Source: an uncultured Armatimonadota bacterium | Lineage (GTDB): Bacteria > Armatimonadota > UBA5829 > DTJY01 | Direction of reading: 5' to 3' | Assembly (NCBI GenBank): GCA_937875395.1 | Contig: CALNCU010000270.1 | Span: 1-17,001, forward strand | DNA: 17,001 bases | Shown here: positions 6,967 through 13,873 of the stretch, in pieces | How the letters are laid out: every line of letters begins with the position of its first letter | How positions within the stretch are numbered: the first letter of the stretch is position 1 | Notes under the pieces: model-generated | What the model saw: the letters and a program-made list of their open reading frames with translations, nothing else | Told to the model about the DNA's origin: nothing | Databases searched by the model: none | Translations under genes and position numbers: made by a program

Positions 6967-9422
6967 TAACGGCGCTTGTTACTCTTCTTTTTCTTTGCCT
7001 TGGGTTTTGCAGTACCGGATGGCTTTGCACCGGCTTCCGCCACTGCTGCTGCAATGGCGGGCTCCTGCACAGATTCCTGTACAGGCTCCAGCGGCTTCAG
7101 GTCTTTAGCCTTTACAACATTTGCGTGAACCGAAAGAGTTGATCCCACTCCTTCTCCCGTAATCCTCTGCCATAGCACCAGGAACTGGCTTGCGTTGAAG
7201 ATTGAGGAGTATGTTCCGGTAACAACGCCCAGGAGCAGCGCAAATACAAACTGCCGTATGTTGTGGGCGCCGAATATGTAGAGCGCCGTAAGCGTAATCA
7301 CAACTGTGAGCGATGTGTTTATAGACCTTGCGAAGGATTGCAGAATACTCCGGTTCACAAGATCATCAAAGGCTTCGCCCCGGCTCTTATGCTTCAGGTT
7401 CTCACGGATACGGTCGAAGATAACTATGGTATCGTGCGTGGAGAACCCTATAACCGTAAGGACTGCCGTTACAAACAGGCTGTCTATCTCCCAATGCAGG
7501 AAGTAGCCCAGTATGGCAAACGCTCCTATGATTACGGCCACGTCGTGCAGGGTTGCCACAACGGCGCAGACACCAAACCGGAGCCCCTGTACAAATCCGC
7601 CTACGGAGAACCGGATTGCAAGGTAGAGTATTATGGCTATTGATGCCAGGAGCACCGCCATTACGGCGTTGGTTTCAAGCTCCTTGCTTACTGACGGGCC
7701 AACCTGCTCTTGCGATTGCACGGTGAACTCGCCTGCTTTTGCGGCTATGGCGTCTTTAACCTTTGTTATATCCTCTTGCGGAATGAACTTTGATCTGACA
7801 AAGACTTCCCGCGGGTCACTGGTGGACTTCTGAATCATGCTGCCGGAGAGACCCACGCTTGTAAGCGCGGAATCTATCTTTGCAGTATCTGCCGGCTGCT
7901 TGAACTCAAGCTGCAATAAACTGCCGCCGGTGAAGTCTATACCGCGGTGCAGACCGCCCATACCCCAGAAGATCATGCCCGGAATAAGCACTGCCGCGGA
8001 GAGCGCGAACCACAGGTACATATGCTTTACAACATTTATCTGCCTGCCTGTACGGCCCGTAACCCACTGCCTTCTAAGACCGAAGAGCGCGGGATGAGTG
8101 GCTACGCCGGTATTTACCAGAAGGTAAAGGATGGTTCTGGTAACGGTAATTGCGGTGAACATACTTATTGCCACACCAAGTGCAAGCACCACGGCAAAGC
8201 CTCTTATTGGGCCGGTGCCGTAGTAGATAAGTATGGCGCAGGTAATAATGGTACACATGTTGGAGTCAAAGATAGAAGTAAACGCCCTGGAGAACCCTGC
8301 ATCAATGGCGGATTTAAGGGTCTTTCCGCTGCGTAACTCTTCCTTCAACCGCTCAAAGATAAGTATGTTGGCATCAACCGCCATACCTATGGATAGAATG
8401 TACGCCGCTATGCCGGGAAGCGTAAGCGTAACGTGAATCAGCTTGAACGCCGCCAACGTAAGCAGGGCGTATATGATTAAGGCCAGGTCTGCAACAAGCC
8501 CGGGGAGCAGGTAGTAGATTACCATGAAGAGTACTACGGCGGCCAATCCTATGGCGCCCGCAGTCACGCTTTTATCAACGGAACCCTGCCCCAGGGTGGC
8601 TTCAACCTGTGTTACCTGTATAACCTTAAGCGGAACGGGGAGCGCGCCGGCGTTTATTGTCTCCGCCAGCTTCACGGCCTCTTCCGTGGTAAAGTTGCCG
8701 CTTATTATAGCGCGGCCGTCCAGAATAGGCTCTCTGATCTCCGGAGCACTCAGGATGCGGTCTTCCATGATTATAGCCAGGTGCTCACCCACGTTCCGGC
8801 GGGTGAAGTCTGCAAATTTCTTTTTGCCGGTGCGGGTGAACTCTATGGCAACCACATTTGCGCCCATCTTCTGCTGATCTTTTGTGGCTTCGGACTTGGG
8901 CGAGATATCGTCACCGGTGAGTATGAGCCTGGATTCAGCTATAATCTTGGCTGTGGGGACATCGTTGCCGGCTGCATCGGTGAAGTGGTAGATTTCGTTG
9001 CCGGAATCGTCCTTTTCAACTGACATGCTGTACTTTGCCCCGGGATGGCGGGCTGTCTTTACATTCTGCAGTTGGCGGAACTCCATTCGGGCGGTGGACT
9101 GAAGGGCTGCTATGGCCTCGTCCTTGTTCTGGATGTCCGGCAGCTCTACTATAATCTGGTCCGTGCCCTTGCCCTGGATCAGCGGCTCGGCCACGCCCTG
9201 GATATCTATACGGTTGCGGATGATCCTGATTATGCTGGGGAGGTATTTGTTTGCATCCCACGTCTGGCCTTTGGGCAGCTGTTCTGTCTGTGCCTGAAGC
9301 ACAACTCTTACGCCTCCCGCAATGTCCAGGCCTTCCTTCATGGGCACTTTGATTGTAATTACTATTGCAGCAATAACAAGTGCAAGTATAACAGATGACA
9401 TTAACGCTAGCTTATTTTTCAA
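6963..9422 (-). CDS. secDF: Fused protein-export membrane protein SecDF
   Basis: An 819-residue single-chain SecD-SecF that uses proton motive force to assist SecYEG-dependent export. SecD half: first membrane helix at about 8-26, GLDIAGG at 31-37, a large periplasmic domain to about 285, then five helices with GMAVDANILIFER at 346-358 (D350 aligns with the proton-relay Asp). SecF half: helix at about 469-489, GIDFTGG at 494-500, periplasmic domain, then helices with GFSTHDTIVIFDR at 659-671. Twelve helices are expected. The C-terminus is an Ala/Glu/Pro linker and a Lys/Arg-rich tail (806-819). I chose the TTG start at 9422, with GGGAGG 10 nt upstream: the reading frame stays open to 9518, but that upstream TTG is the -35 box of the promoter. 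No yajC gene is beside it. The TAG stop lies in the end of element C2. Confidence 0.95.
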   Translation of the reverse strand: MKNKLALMSSVILALVIAAIVITIKVPMKEGLDIAGGVRVVLQAQTEQLPKGQTWDANKYLPSIIRIIRNRIDIQGVAEPLIQGKGTDQIIVELPDIQNKDEAIAALQSTARMEFRQLQNVKTARHPGAKYSMSVEKDDSGNEIYHFTDAAGNDVPTAKIIAESRLILTGDDISPKSEATKDQQKMGANVVAIEFTRTGKKKFADFTRRNVGEHLAIIMEDRILSAPEIREPILDGRAIISGNFTTEEAVKLAETINAGALPVPLKVIQVTQVEATLGQGSVDKSVTAGAIGLAAVVLFMVIYYLLPGLVADLALIIYALLTLAAFKLIHVTLTLPGIAAYILSIGMAVDANILIFERLKEELRSGKTLKSAIDAGFSRAFTSIFDSNMCTIITCAILIYYGTGPIRGFAVVLALGVAISMFTAITVTRTILYLLVNTGVATHPALFGLRRQWVTGRTGRQINVVKHMYLWFALSAAVLIPGMIFWGMGGLHRGIDFTGGSLLQLEFKQPADTAKIDSALTSVGLSGSMIQKSTSDPREVFVRSKFIPQEDITKVKDAIAAKAGEFTVQSQEQVGPSVSKELETNAVMAVLLASIAIILYLAIRFSVGGFVQGLRFGVCAVVATLHDVAVIIGAFAILGYFLHWEIDSLFVTAVLTVIGFSTHDTIVIFDRIRENLKHKSRGEAFDDLVNRSILQSFARSINTSLTVVITLTALYIFGAHNIRQFVFALLLGVVTGTYSSIFNASQFLVLWQRITGEGVGSTLSVHANVVKAKDLKPLEPVQESVQEPAIAAAVAEAGAKPSGTAKPKAKKKKSNKRRY

Positions 9423-9432
9423 TGTGTCATAT

Positions 9433-9438
9433 CCTCCC
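9433..9438 (-). promoter_or_regulatory. Ribosome binding site deciding the secDF TTG start
   Basis: GGGAGG on the minus strand ends 10 nt before TTG 9422. A closer ATG at 9430 (ATG ACA CAT TGA) is only 2 nt from it and encodes three residues whose stop overlaps the TTG, so the TTG start is preferred. Confidence 0.75.
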
Positions 9439-9489
9439 AGAGTGCGTACGGCAAATGAACCTCTATTAAAAACTACCGCACGACATGTA

Positions 9490-9518
9490 ATTATAACTGA
9501 CGTAATTATTGTTGTCAA
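9490..9518 (-). promoter_or_regulatory. Consensus sigma70-type promoter of secDF
   Basis: On the minus strand TTGACA (9513-9518) and TATAAT (9490-9495) are both perfect matches to the housekeeping consensus, with the optimal 17-nt spacing. Transcription should begin near 9483, giving a leader of about 60 nt before the TTG start. It lies in the 162-nt gap after the HD gene, so secDF can be expressed independently of tgt. Confidence 0.88.
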
Positions 9519-9584
9519 ACAGAATACGGCCTGAAAAAAGTAATCTCAGCGCCCCCTGATTTGGCCGATTGTTGTTTGGCTCTA

Positions 9585-10247
9585 TTAGAGTGAAACTCCA
9601 TTTATAACCAGCTTGAACTTGCAATCAAGCATCTCTGCTGCGCGGCGGCATATGAGCATCCTTGAGAGGAATATCTCAAAATAATCCGTAACGCTTGCAG
9701 ATTCCACATCTACGCCAAGTTCAAGGCTTATGATCTTTGCTTCTTTATCAACCCTTAAGTAAGATTTATGCACGGCGTGGTTTACCCTGTCATGGATATC
9801 AAAGGCCACGGGATTAGGGTTCTGCACGCGGGAGTAGTGCACATCGGACTTATCTGCAATTATTACGGCGGCTGTAATAGGGTTGATGGGGCAGCCGGAA
9901 TCTTCTGCATGATTCCCTATGGCGCCCATGATATCTGCTATCTCCGCCGTGTCCATACCCTTGCCTACAAGTATGTAATGGGCAAGGAGCGCGCAGGTTT
10001 CCGGGTGGTTCTGCCTGTTTATAACATTGCCTATATCATGCAGGTAACCGGCTATTCCGGCGAGTTCTGCCGCACGTTTGCCCATGTTAAGTTTCAGAAG
10101 GATGCCGCGCGCCACCTTAGATACAATCTCTGCATGCCGGAAACCATGTTCCGTAAAGCCTATTGCGGCCATCTGCTGATTGGCCTTCTCCAGGTAGACC
10201 TGCACCTGCGGGTCTTGCATTATATCGTTTAACGTAATCTTTGCCAT
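9585..10247 (-). CDS. HD-domain metal-dependent phosphohydrolase-like protein
   Basis: A 220-residue cytoplasmic protein with an HD-superfamily signature: H38 in FRHAE, H70-D71 in YLHDIGN, H90, H113 in GNH, and D132 and D135 in IADKSD. The superfamily hydrolyses phosphate esters of nucleotides; the substrate here is unknown. The C-terminal 70 residues (KIISLELGVDV and on) form a separate alpha/beta-looking extension. The start is set by AGGAG (10253-10257) 5 nt before ATG 10247. A longer form from ATG 10301 would overlap the tgt stop as ATGA and add 18 residues, but lacks a strong ribosome site. HD proteins of this kind are found in the tgt-secDF region of Gram-positive genomes, so its position is conserved although its role is not established. 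The gene ends with a double stop, TAATAG. Confidence 0.82.
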   Translation of the reverse strand: MAKITLNDIMQDPQVQVYLEKANQQMAAIGFTEHGFRHAEIVSKVARGILLKLNMGKRAAELAGIAGYLHDIGNVINRQNHPETCALLAHYILVGKGMDTAEIADIMGAIGNHAEDSGCPINPITAAVIIADKSDVHYSRVQNPNPVAFDIHDRVNHAVHKSYLRVDKEAKIISLELGVDVESASVTDYFEIFLSRMLICRRAAEMLDCKFKLVINGVSL

Positions 10248-10252
10248 GTTTA

Positions 10253-10257
10253 CTCCT
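10253..10257 (-). promoter_or_regulatory. Ribosome binding site favouring the internal start of the HD gene
   Basis: AGGAG on the minus strand lies 5 nt before ATG 10247. It is the reason for preferring the 220-residue form over the 238-residue form that starts at 10301. Confidence 0.65.
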
Positions 10258-10297
10258 GACATCTGCGGGCACTCCATATCTCCGGGTGCTAACCTTC

Positions 10298-11425
10298 TCA
10301 TTCTTCATCCGCCGCGTATTTTGACATAAAATCCCGCCGGAATTCTTCTACGCTGTCTTTGGCAATGGCCGCCCGCAGACCGTTTATTACCCTCTGGTAG
10401 AAATAGAGGTTATGGTATGTTGCAAGCCTGGCAGCAAGAATCTCTCCCGCCTTGTACAGGTGGCGGATATAGGCCCTGGTGTAGTTGCGGCAGACGGCGC
10501 AATTGCACTCCGGGTCCAACGGTGTAAAATCATCTATATACTTTGCATTTTTTATGTTGATGCGGCCGTAGGTGGTGTACATGGAACCGTTCCGCCCCAG
10601 CCGGGTGGGCAAAACGCAATCAAACATGTCTATGCCCATCATAACAAAATCAATTATATCAACGGGCGTACCCACGCCCATAAGGTAACGGGGCTTCTCT
10701 TCCGGCAGAAGCGGGGCGGTCCAGCTTACAACGTCCTGCATCTCTCCCTTAGATTCTCCTACGGATACTCCGCCTATTGCGTTCCCGGGGAGGTCTTGCG
10801 CGCCCACAAATTCTGCGCTCCACTCTCTAAGGTCGCGGTAAACCCCGCCCTGCACAATGCCGAAGAGCGCATGTCCCCCGGGGGCGGATGCCTTGCATCT
10901 ACAAAGCCAATCATGCGTGCGGCGGGTGGCCTCTTTTGTGTATTCCCAGGTGCTTGGGTGCGGCGGGCACTCATCAAAGGCCATTATAATGTCTGCGCCT
11001 ATTGCGCCTTCTATCTCCATTACGCGCTCGGGGGTAAAGTTGTGTGAGGAGCCGTCTATGTAAGACTTAAACATAACCCCTTCTTCTGTAATCCTCCTGA
11101 GATCCCCCAGGCTGAAGACCTGGAAACCGCCGCTATCTGTAAGGATGGCGCCGTTCCAGTTCATAAATTTATGCAGGCCGCCGGCTTTTTGTATAAGCTG
11201 GTGCCCGGGGCGCAGGTAGAGGTGGTAGGTGTTCCCCAGAATAATCTTAAAACCCATCTCGCAGAGCTCTTCCTGGGTGACGGCTTTTACGGTTGCCTGC
11301 GTGCCTACGGGCATAAAAACCGGTGTCTCTATTAAAGCATGCGGAGTTTTAATGCGCCCTAGCCGGGCGGCTGTTCCGGTGCTTTTGGCCGTTATCTCAA
11401 ACTGAAAATGCGGGAGTTGGTTCAT
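10298..11425 (-). CDS. tgt: tRNA-guanine(34) transglycosylase (queuine tRNA-ribosyltransferase)
   Basis: The 375-residue enzyme swaps guanine 34 of GUN-anticodon tRNAs for preQ1 on the way to queuosine. Diagnostic features: ETPVFMPVGT at 33-42, D97 in TDSGGFQ, the GIVQGG substrate loop at 189-194, the nucleophile D269 in MFDCVLPTRLGRNG, and the zinc site C307, C309, C312 and H338. Length is normal for bacterial TGT. No Shine-Dalgarno sequence precedes ATG 11425. A promoter-like pair ends only 10 nt before the ATG (see 11436-11465), so the transcript may be leaderless. It heads the tgt - HD - secDF group; yajC, its frequent downstream partner, is absent here. Confidence 0.97.
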   Translation of the reverse strand: MNQLPHFQFEITAKSTGTAARLGRIKTPHALIETPVFMPVGTQATVKAVTQEELCEMGFKIILGNTYHLYLRPGHQLIQKAGGLHKFMNWNGAILTDSGGFQVFSLGDLRRITEEGVMFKSYIDGSSHNFTPERVMEIEGAIGADIIMAFDECPPHPSTWEYTKEATRRTHDWLCRCKASAPGGHALFGIVQGGVYRDLREWSAEFVGAQDLPGNAIGGVSVGESKGEMQDVVSWTAPLLPEEKPRYLMGVGTPVDIIDFVMMGIDMFDCVLPTRLGRNGSMYTTYGRINIKNAKYIDDFTPLDPECNCAVCRNYTRAYIRHLYKAGEILAARLATYHNLYFYQRVINGLRAAIAKDSVEEFRRDFMSKYAADEE

Positions 11426-11435
11426 AGGTGCTATT

Positions 11436-11465
11436 AGTATATTGCGTGGCGGGGGCTGTAGTCAA
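11436..11465 (-). promoter_or_regulatory. Candidate tgt promoter giving a leaderless or near-leaderless transcript
   Basis: On the minus strand TTGACT (11460-11465) and TATACT (11436-11441) are one mismatch each from consensus with an 18-nt spacer. The -10 box ends 10 nt before ATG 11425, so a start site 6-7 nt downstream leaves at most a few leader bases, matching the lack of a Shine-Dalgarno sequence. Confidence 0.6.
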
Positions 11466-11587
11466 ATATGGAACCCCCGGCGCCTGTTAGCTGTTCCCAA
11501 TTGGCAAGGCAGAAAAAATCTATAGCATATACATCATCGGCGGAGAGAGTACTCCCCCGGAGAGACAGATATCTGGTGAAAGGCAAG
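11466..11587 (-). other. Possible gene remnant or small ORF in the tgt upstream gap
   Basis: An open frame on the minus strand runs from element D to a stop at 11434-11436. Its last 50 codons look protein-like (for example DDVYAIDFFCLANWEQL) and use codons similar to the neighbours. Outside the repeat it has no ATG start and no ribosome site, and its stop overlaps the tgt -10 box. It may be the 3' end of a gene cut by the repeat, or chance. I do not recognise it. Confidence 0.25.
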
Positions 11588-11765
11588 TACTTTGCCCAAA
11601 AAGTTATGATTTTTAACCATGCTTCGGCAGCGGCGTGCCAAGGCACTCTGCGACCGAAGTATCGTCCCGGGGGATTTTACCGTCCTGGGCTTCGGCAGCG
11701 GCGCCTCCGGCTCTGCGACCGAAGTATCGCCTCGGGGGTGCTTAATTACAAAGGCTTTGGCAATA
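11588..11765 (+). mobile_element. MITE-like repeat element D with two hairpins
   Basis: Hairpin D1: ATGCTTCGG (11619-11627) with CCGAAGTAT (11654-11662) around a GTGC-CAAG-GCAC apical stem. Hairpin D2: GCTTCGG (11689-11695) with CCGAAGT (11719-11725) around GCC-TCC-GGC. They are joined by a GGGGGATTTTACCG linker. The left end (TACTTTGCCCAAAAAGTT) matches the left end of C1. A likely right end is TTTGGCAATA at 11756-11765, resembling TTTGGCGGGATA of C1. No clear target duplication flanks this copy. No coding capacity. Confidence 0.6.
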
Positions 11766-11797
11766 AAAACGGGCGGAGGGATAAACCCGTCCGCCCG
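11764..11797 (-). terminator. Intrinsic terminator after the Gfo/Idh/MocA pair
   Basis: On the minus strand CGGGCGGA pairs with TCCGCCCG (11770-11777 and 11790-11797), with an inner GGG-TTTAT-CCC extension, followed at once by TTTTTA. It lies 28 nt after the 11826 stop codon and abuts the right end of element D. Confidence 0.88.
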
Positions 11798-11825
11798 CAT
11801 GCATACGGTTATTTGTTTATCAGGC

Positions 11826-12806
11826 TTAAACCTTTACGGGGGCCTTTGCATCGCTGGATTTGTAGGCTGCAAGCGCCACCGCAAGCGCCGCCAGACCATC
11901 TTCACCCGTAATGCTTACCGGACGCCCCTCTGCAACTGCAGAGACAAAGTCTTTAACCAGCCAGTAATCTGTGTTGTCTCCCCAGCCCGGCCACATGGCG
12001 GCCATGTCCTTGTCTGAGTAGAGGCTGAACGATTGGGCGAAGAGATCTACTTCTATCACGCCTTCCGTGCCCAGAATGCTCATGGTTACGTCTCCCCATG
12101 TGGGGAAGCTCTTGGGGCGGGTCCAGCTTGTATCCAGTGTAGAGAAGACTCCGTTTTCAAAGGTGATGGAGAGCATGCCGCAATCATCATACTTGTCATG
12201 GAACATTGCGTTGCTTATCTCTGCGTATACCTCTGACGGCTCGCTTTCAAGAATCCAGCGCATAAGGTCTGCCACGTGGACGGTGTGGTCTATAACGGCG
12301 CCGCCGCCGCTCTTGGCTTTATCAATAAACCATCCGCCCGGCATTTTGCCGTGGTTTGTACCTTTTATAGAGAGCACTTCTCCTATGCGGCCGGCCAGAA
12401 TTGCCTCCCTGGCCTTTATTACTGCGGGGCTGTACCGGCAGGGGAACGCCGTCATAAGCTGCACATTGTTTTTGCGGCAGGCATCTATCATGGCCTTTGC
12501 ATCTTCTACGTTTGTAGAGATGGGCTTTTCGCACATAACATGCTTTCCGGCCTCTGCCGCCATAATTGTGAGTTCTTTGTGCATGCAATTCTCTGAGGTC
12601 ACTATAACGGCATCAATGTCCTCTTTCAGCAGTTCCTGGTAGCTTGGGATGAACCGGGTTTCAAACTTCTCTGCCATCTCCCGGCCGCGGCCGGGATCAT
12701 GATCGGCTATTCCCATAAGCCGGGCTTCCGGGAGCTTGCACACGGCGGCGGTGTAGGCATAGGCATGCATATGCGCAAAACTCATAACTCCTATTTTGAC
12801 TGCCAT
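11826..12806 (-). CDS. Gfo/Idh/MocA family NAD(P)-dependent oxidoreductase
   Basis: The 326-residue protein has an N-terminal Rossmann domain (1 to about 120) and the family's C-terminal alpha/beta substrate domain. The EKP motif is at 93-95 (K94, the usual catalytic lysine), and DHTVH at 173-177 supplies the conserved Asp/His. The nucleotide-binding turn is atypical: GVMSFAHMHA replaces the GxGxxG loop. Enzymes of this family oxidise or reduce sugars, inositols and related polyols; the substrate cannot be deduced. ATG 12806 is 3 nt after the stop of the upstream paralogue, whose last codons contain GGGAGG (12814-12819), so translation is coupled. Both paralogues end in a similar ALAA-x5-8-PVKV segment, so they probably arose by duplication or act on related substrates. 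Confidence 0.93.
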   Translation of the reverse strand: MAVKIGVMSFAHMHAYAYTAAVCKLPEARLMGIADHDPGRGREMAEKFETRFIPSYQELLKEDIDAVIVTSENCMHKELTIMAAEAGKHVMCEKPISTNVEDAKAMIDACRKNNVQLMTAFPCRYSPAVIKAREAILAGRIGEVLSIKGTNHGKMPGGWFIDKAKSGGGAVIDHTVHVADLMRWILESEPSEVYAEISNAMFHDKYDDCGMLSITFENGVFSTLDTSWTRPKSFPTWGDVTMSILGTEGVIEVDLFAQSFSLYSDKDMAAMWPGWGDNTDYWLVKDFVSAVAEGRPVSITGEDGLAALAVALAAYKSSDAKAPVKV

Positions 12807-12809
12807 TTT

Positions 12810-13787
12810 CTAACCTCCCACCTTGACCGGCTTGCCGGTTCTGATAGATTCTATAGCTGCAAGCGCAATCTCTACTGCGCGCATGCCCTCTTCGCCTGAT
12901 ACCGGCGAAGGAGTATCGCTCTCCACGCAGTCTATAAAGGCTTTGAGTTCCCTGTAGTACGGGTCTTCCATGAGGGGGCTTTGCGGAACGGTCTCTTTGC
13001 CGCCTGCGCCCGGCGCAGAAATAACCAGGGGGACGGATTTTTTATTATCAAAATCAATCAGCCCCTCATCGCCCGCAACTTCCACCTTAACGGAGAAGCC
13101 GCTTGTAGAGTGTGCCCAGTTGCCTTCTACGTGGGCTATTACATTATTCTTCATTCTAAGCGTTACAAGCGCATAATCCAAGTTGGGGAGGCAGCGGTCT
13201 ATAAGCCCCTTGGCAAAGACTGTGTCTACTTCTCCAAATGTGGTGCGCAGCCAATCAAAATCATGAATAATGGTGTCTAATATTACGCCGCCGCTCTGAT
13301 CGTAATCTGCAAACCACCTGCCGGGATGGCCTCCGCCGCGGGTTGTGCGTACAACGGCGGGCTTTCCCACTGCGCCGGATTCTACCTGCTCCTTGATTGC
13401 TGCAAACTCCGGGAAGAAGCGCACTACATGCGCAACCATAAACTTTACGCCGGTGCGGTTTGCCGCATCTATCATTGCGCGGCAGTCTGCAAGGGTGCGG
13501 GCCATGGGTTTCTCCAGAACCACATGCTTTCTGGCTTCCATTGCCCTGATTGCATACTCTTTATGAAACGGCGTAGGGGTACAAATATCTACAACATCCG
13601 GGCTGGCGGATTTTAGCATCTCGTCAAAATTGGTGAACGATGGAACGCCCAATGTTCCCGCCAGCTTGGCCGCCGCCTCCGGTATAACATCTACTACTGC
13701 AACCGGCTTGACATTCGGCATTTTGGCATAGGCGGCGCCGTGTACCCCGGCCATGCCGCCTGCGCCTACAATGGCGACTCTTTGCAC
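12810..13787 (-). CDS. Gfo/Idh/MocA family NAD(P)-dependent oxidoreductase
   Basis: The 325-residue protein has a canonical dinucleotide-binding loop, GAGGMAG at 8-14, EKP at 92-94 (K93), and DTIIH at 171-175, followed by the family's C-terminal sheet domain. It is cytoplasmic by appearance, and the sugar or polyol substrate is unknown. It starts with GTG at 13787, supported by AGGAGG (13795-13800) 7 nt upstream. It is the first of a coupled pair with the gene at 11826 and lies 84 nt after pyrE; whether it shares pyrE's transcript depends on the weak inverted repeat between them. The pair has no visible link to its housekeeping neighbours and may be an accessory insertion. Confidence 0.94.
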   Translation of the reverse strand: MQRVAIVGAGGMAGVHGAAYAKMPNVKPVAVVDVIPEAAAKLAGTLGVPSFTNFDEMLKSASPDVVDICTPTPFHKEYAIRAMEARKHVVLEKPMARTLADCRAMIDAANRTGVKFMVAHVVRFFPEFAAIKEQVESGAVGKPAVVRTTRGGGHPGRWFADYDQSGGVILDTIIHDFDWLRTTFGEVDTVFAKGLIDRCLPNLDYALVTLRMKNNVIAHVEGNWAHSTSGFSVKVEVAGDEGLIDFDNKKSVPLVISAPGAGGKETVPQSPLMEDPYYRELKAFIDCVESDTPSPVSGEEGMRAVEIALAAIESIRTGKPVKVGG

Positions 13788-13794
13788 TATAGAA

Positions 13795-13800
13795 CCTCCT
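13795..13800 (-). promoter_or_regulatory. Strong ribosome binding site for the GTG-started oxidoreductase
   Basis: AGGAGG on the minus strand, 7 nt before GTG 13787. It fixes the non-ATG start. Confidence 0.8.
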
Positions 13801-13842
13801 GTAAGGAATTGTACACTACCTGTCTTTTCGCTCCGGGAGTCA

Positions 13843-13873
13843 AAAATCCTTCTCTTATGCCACCCCGGATTTT
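13843..13873 (-). terminator. Weak inverted repeat after pyrE, possible terminator
   Basis: AAAATCC (minus strand, beginning in the pyrE stop codon region) pairs with GGATTTT, which runs into further Ts, with a 17-nt loop. The stem is AT-rich and the loop long, so termination would be partial at best. Confidence 0.25.

Noticed and set aside
9423..9518. N-terminal extension of SecDF by 32 residues from TTG 9518
   Set aside because: The extension covers the -35 and -10 boxes and would precede the normal short N-terminal segment before the first membrane helix; the GGGAGG site fits TTG 9422.
11584..11598. GGCAA/TTGCC small hairpin as a terminator
   Set aside because: Only five pairs, it overlaps the left end of element D, and the strong terminator at 11764-11797 already serves the upstream operon.
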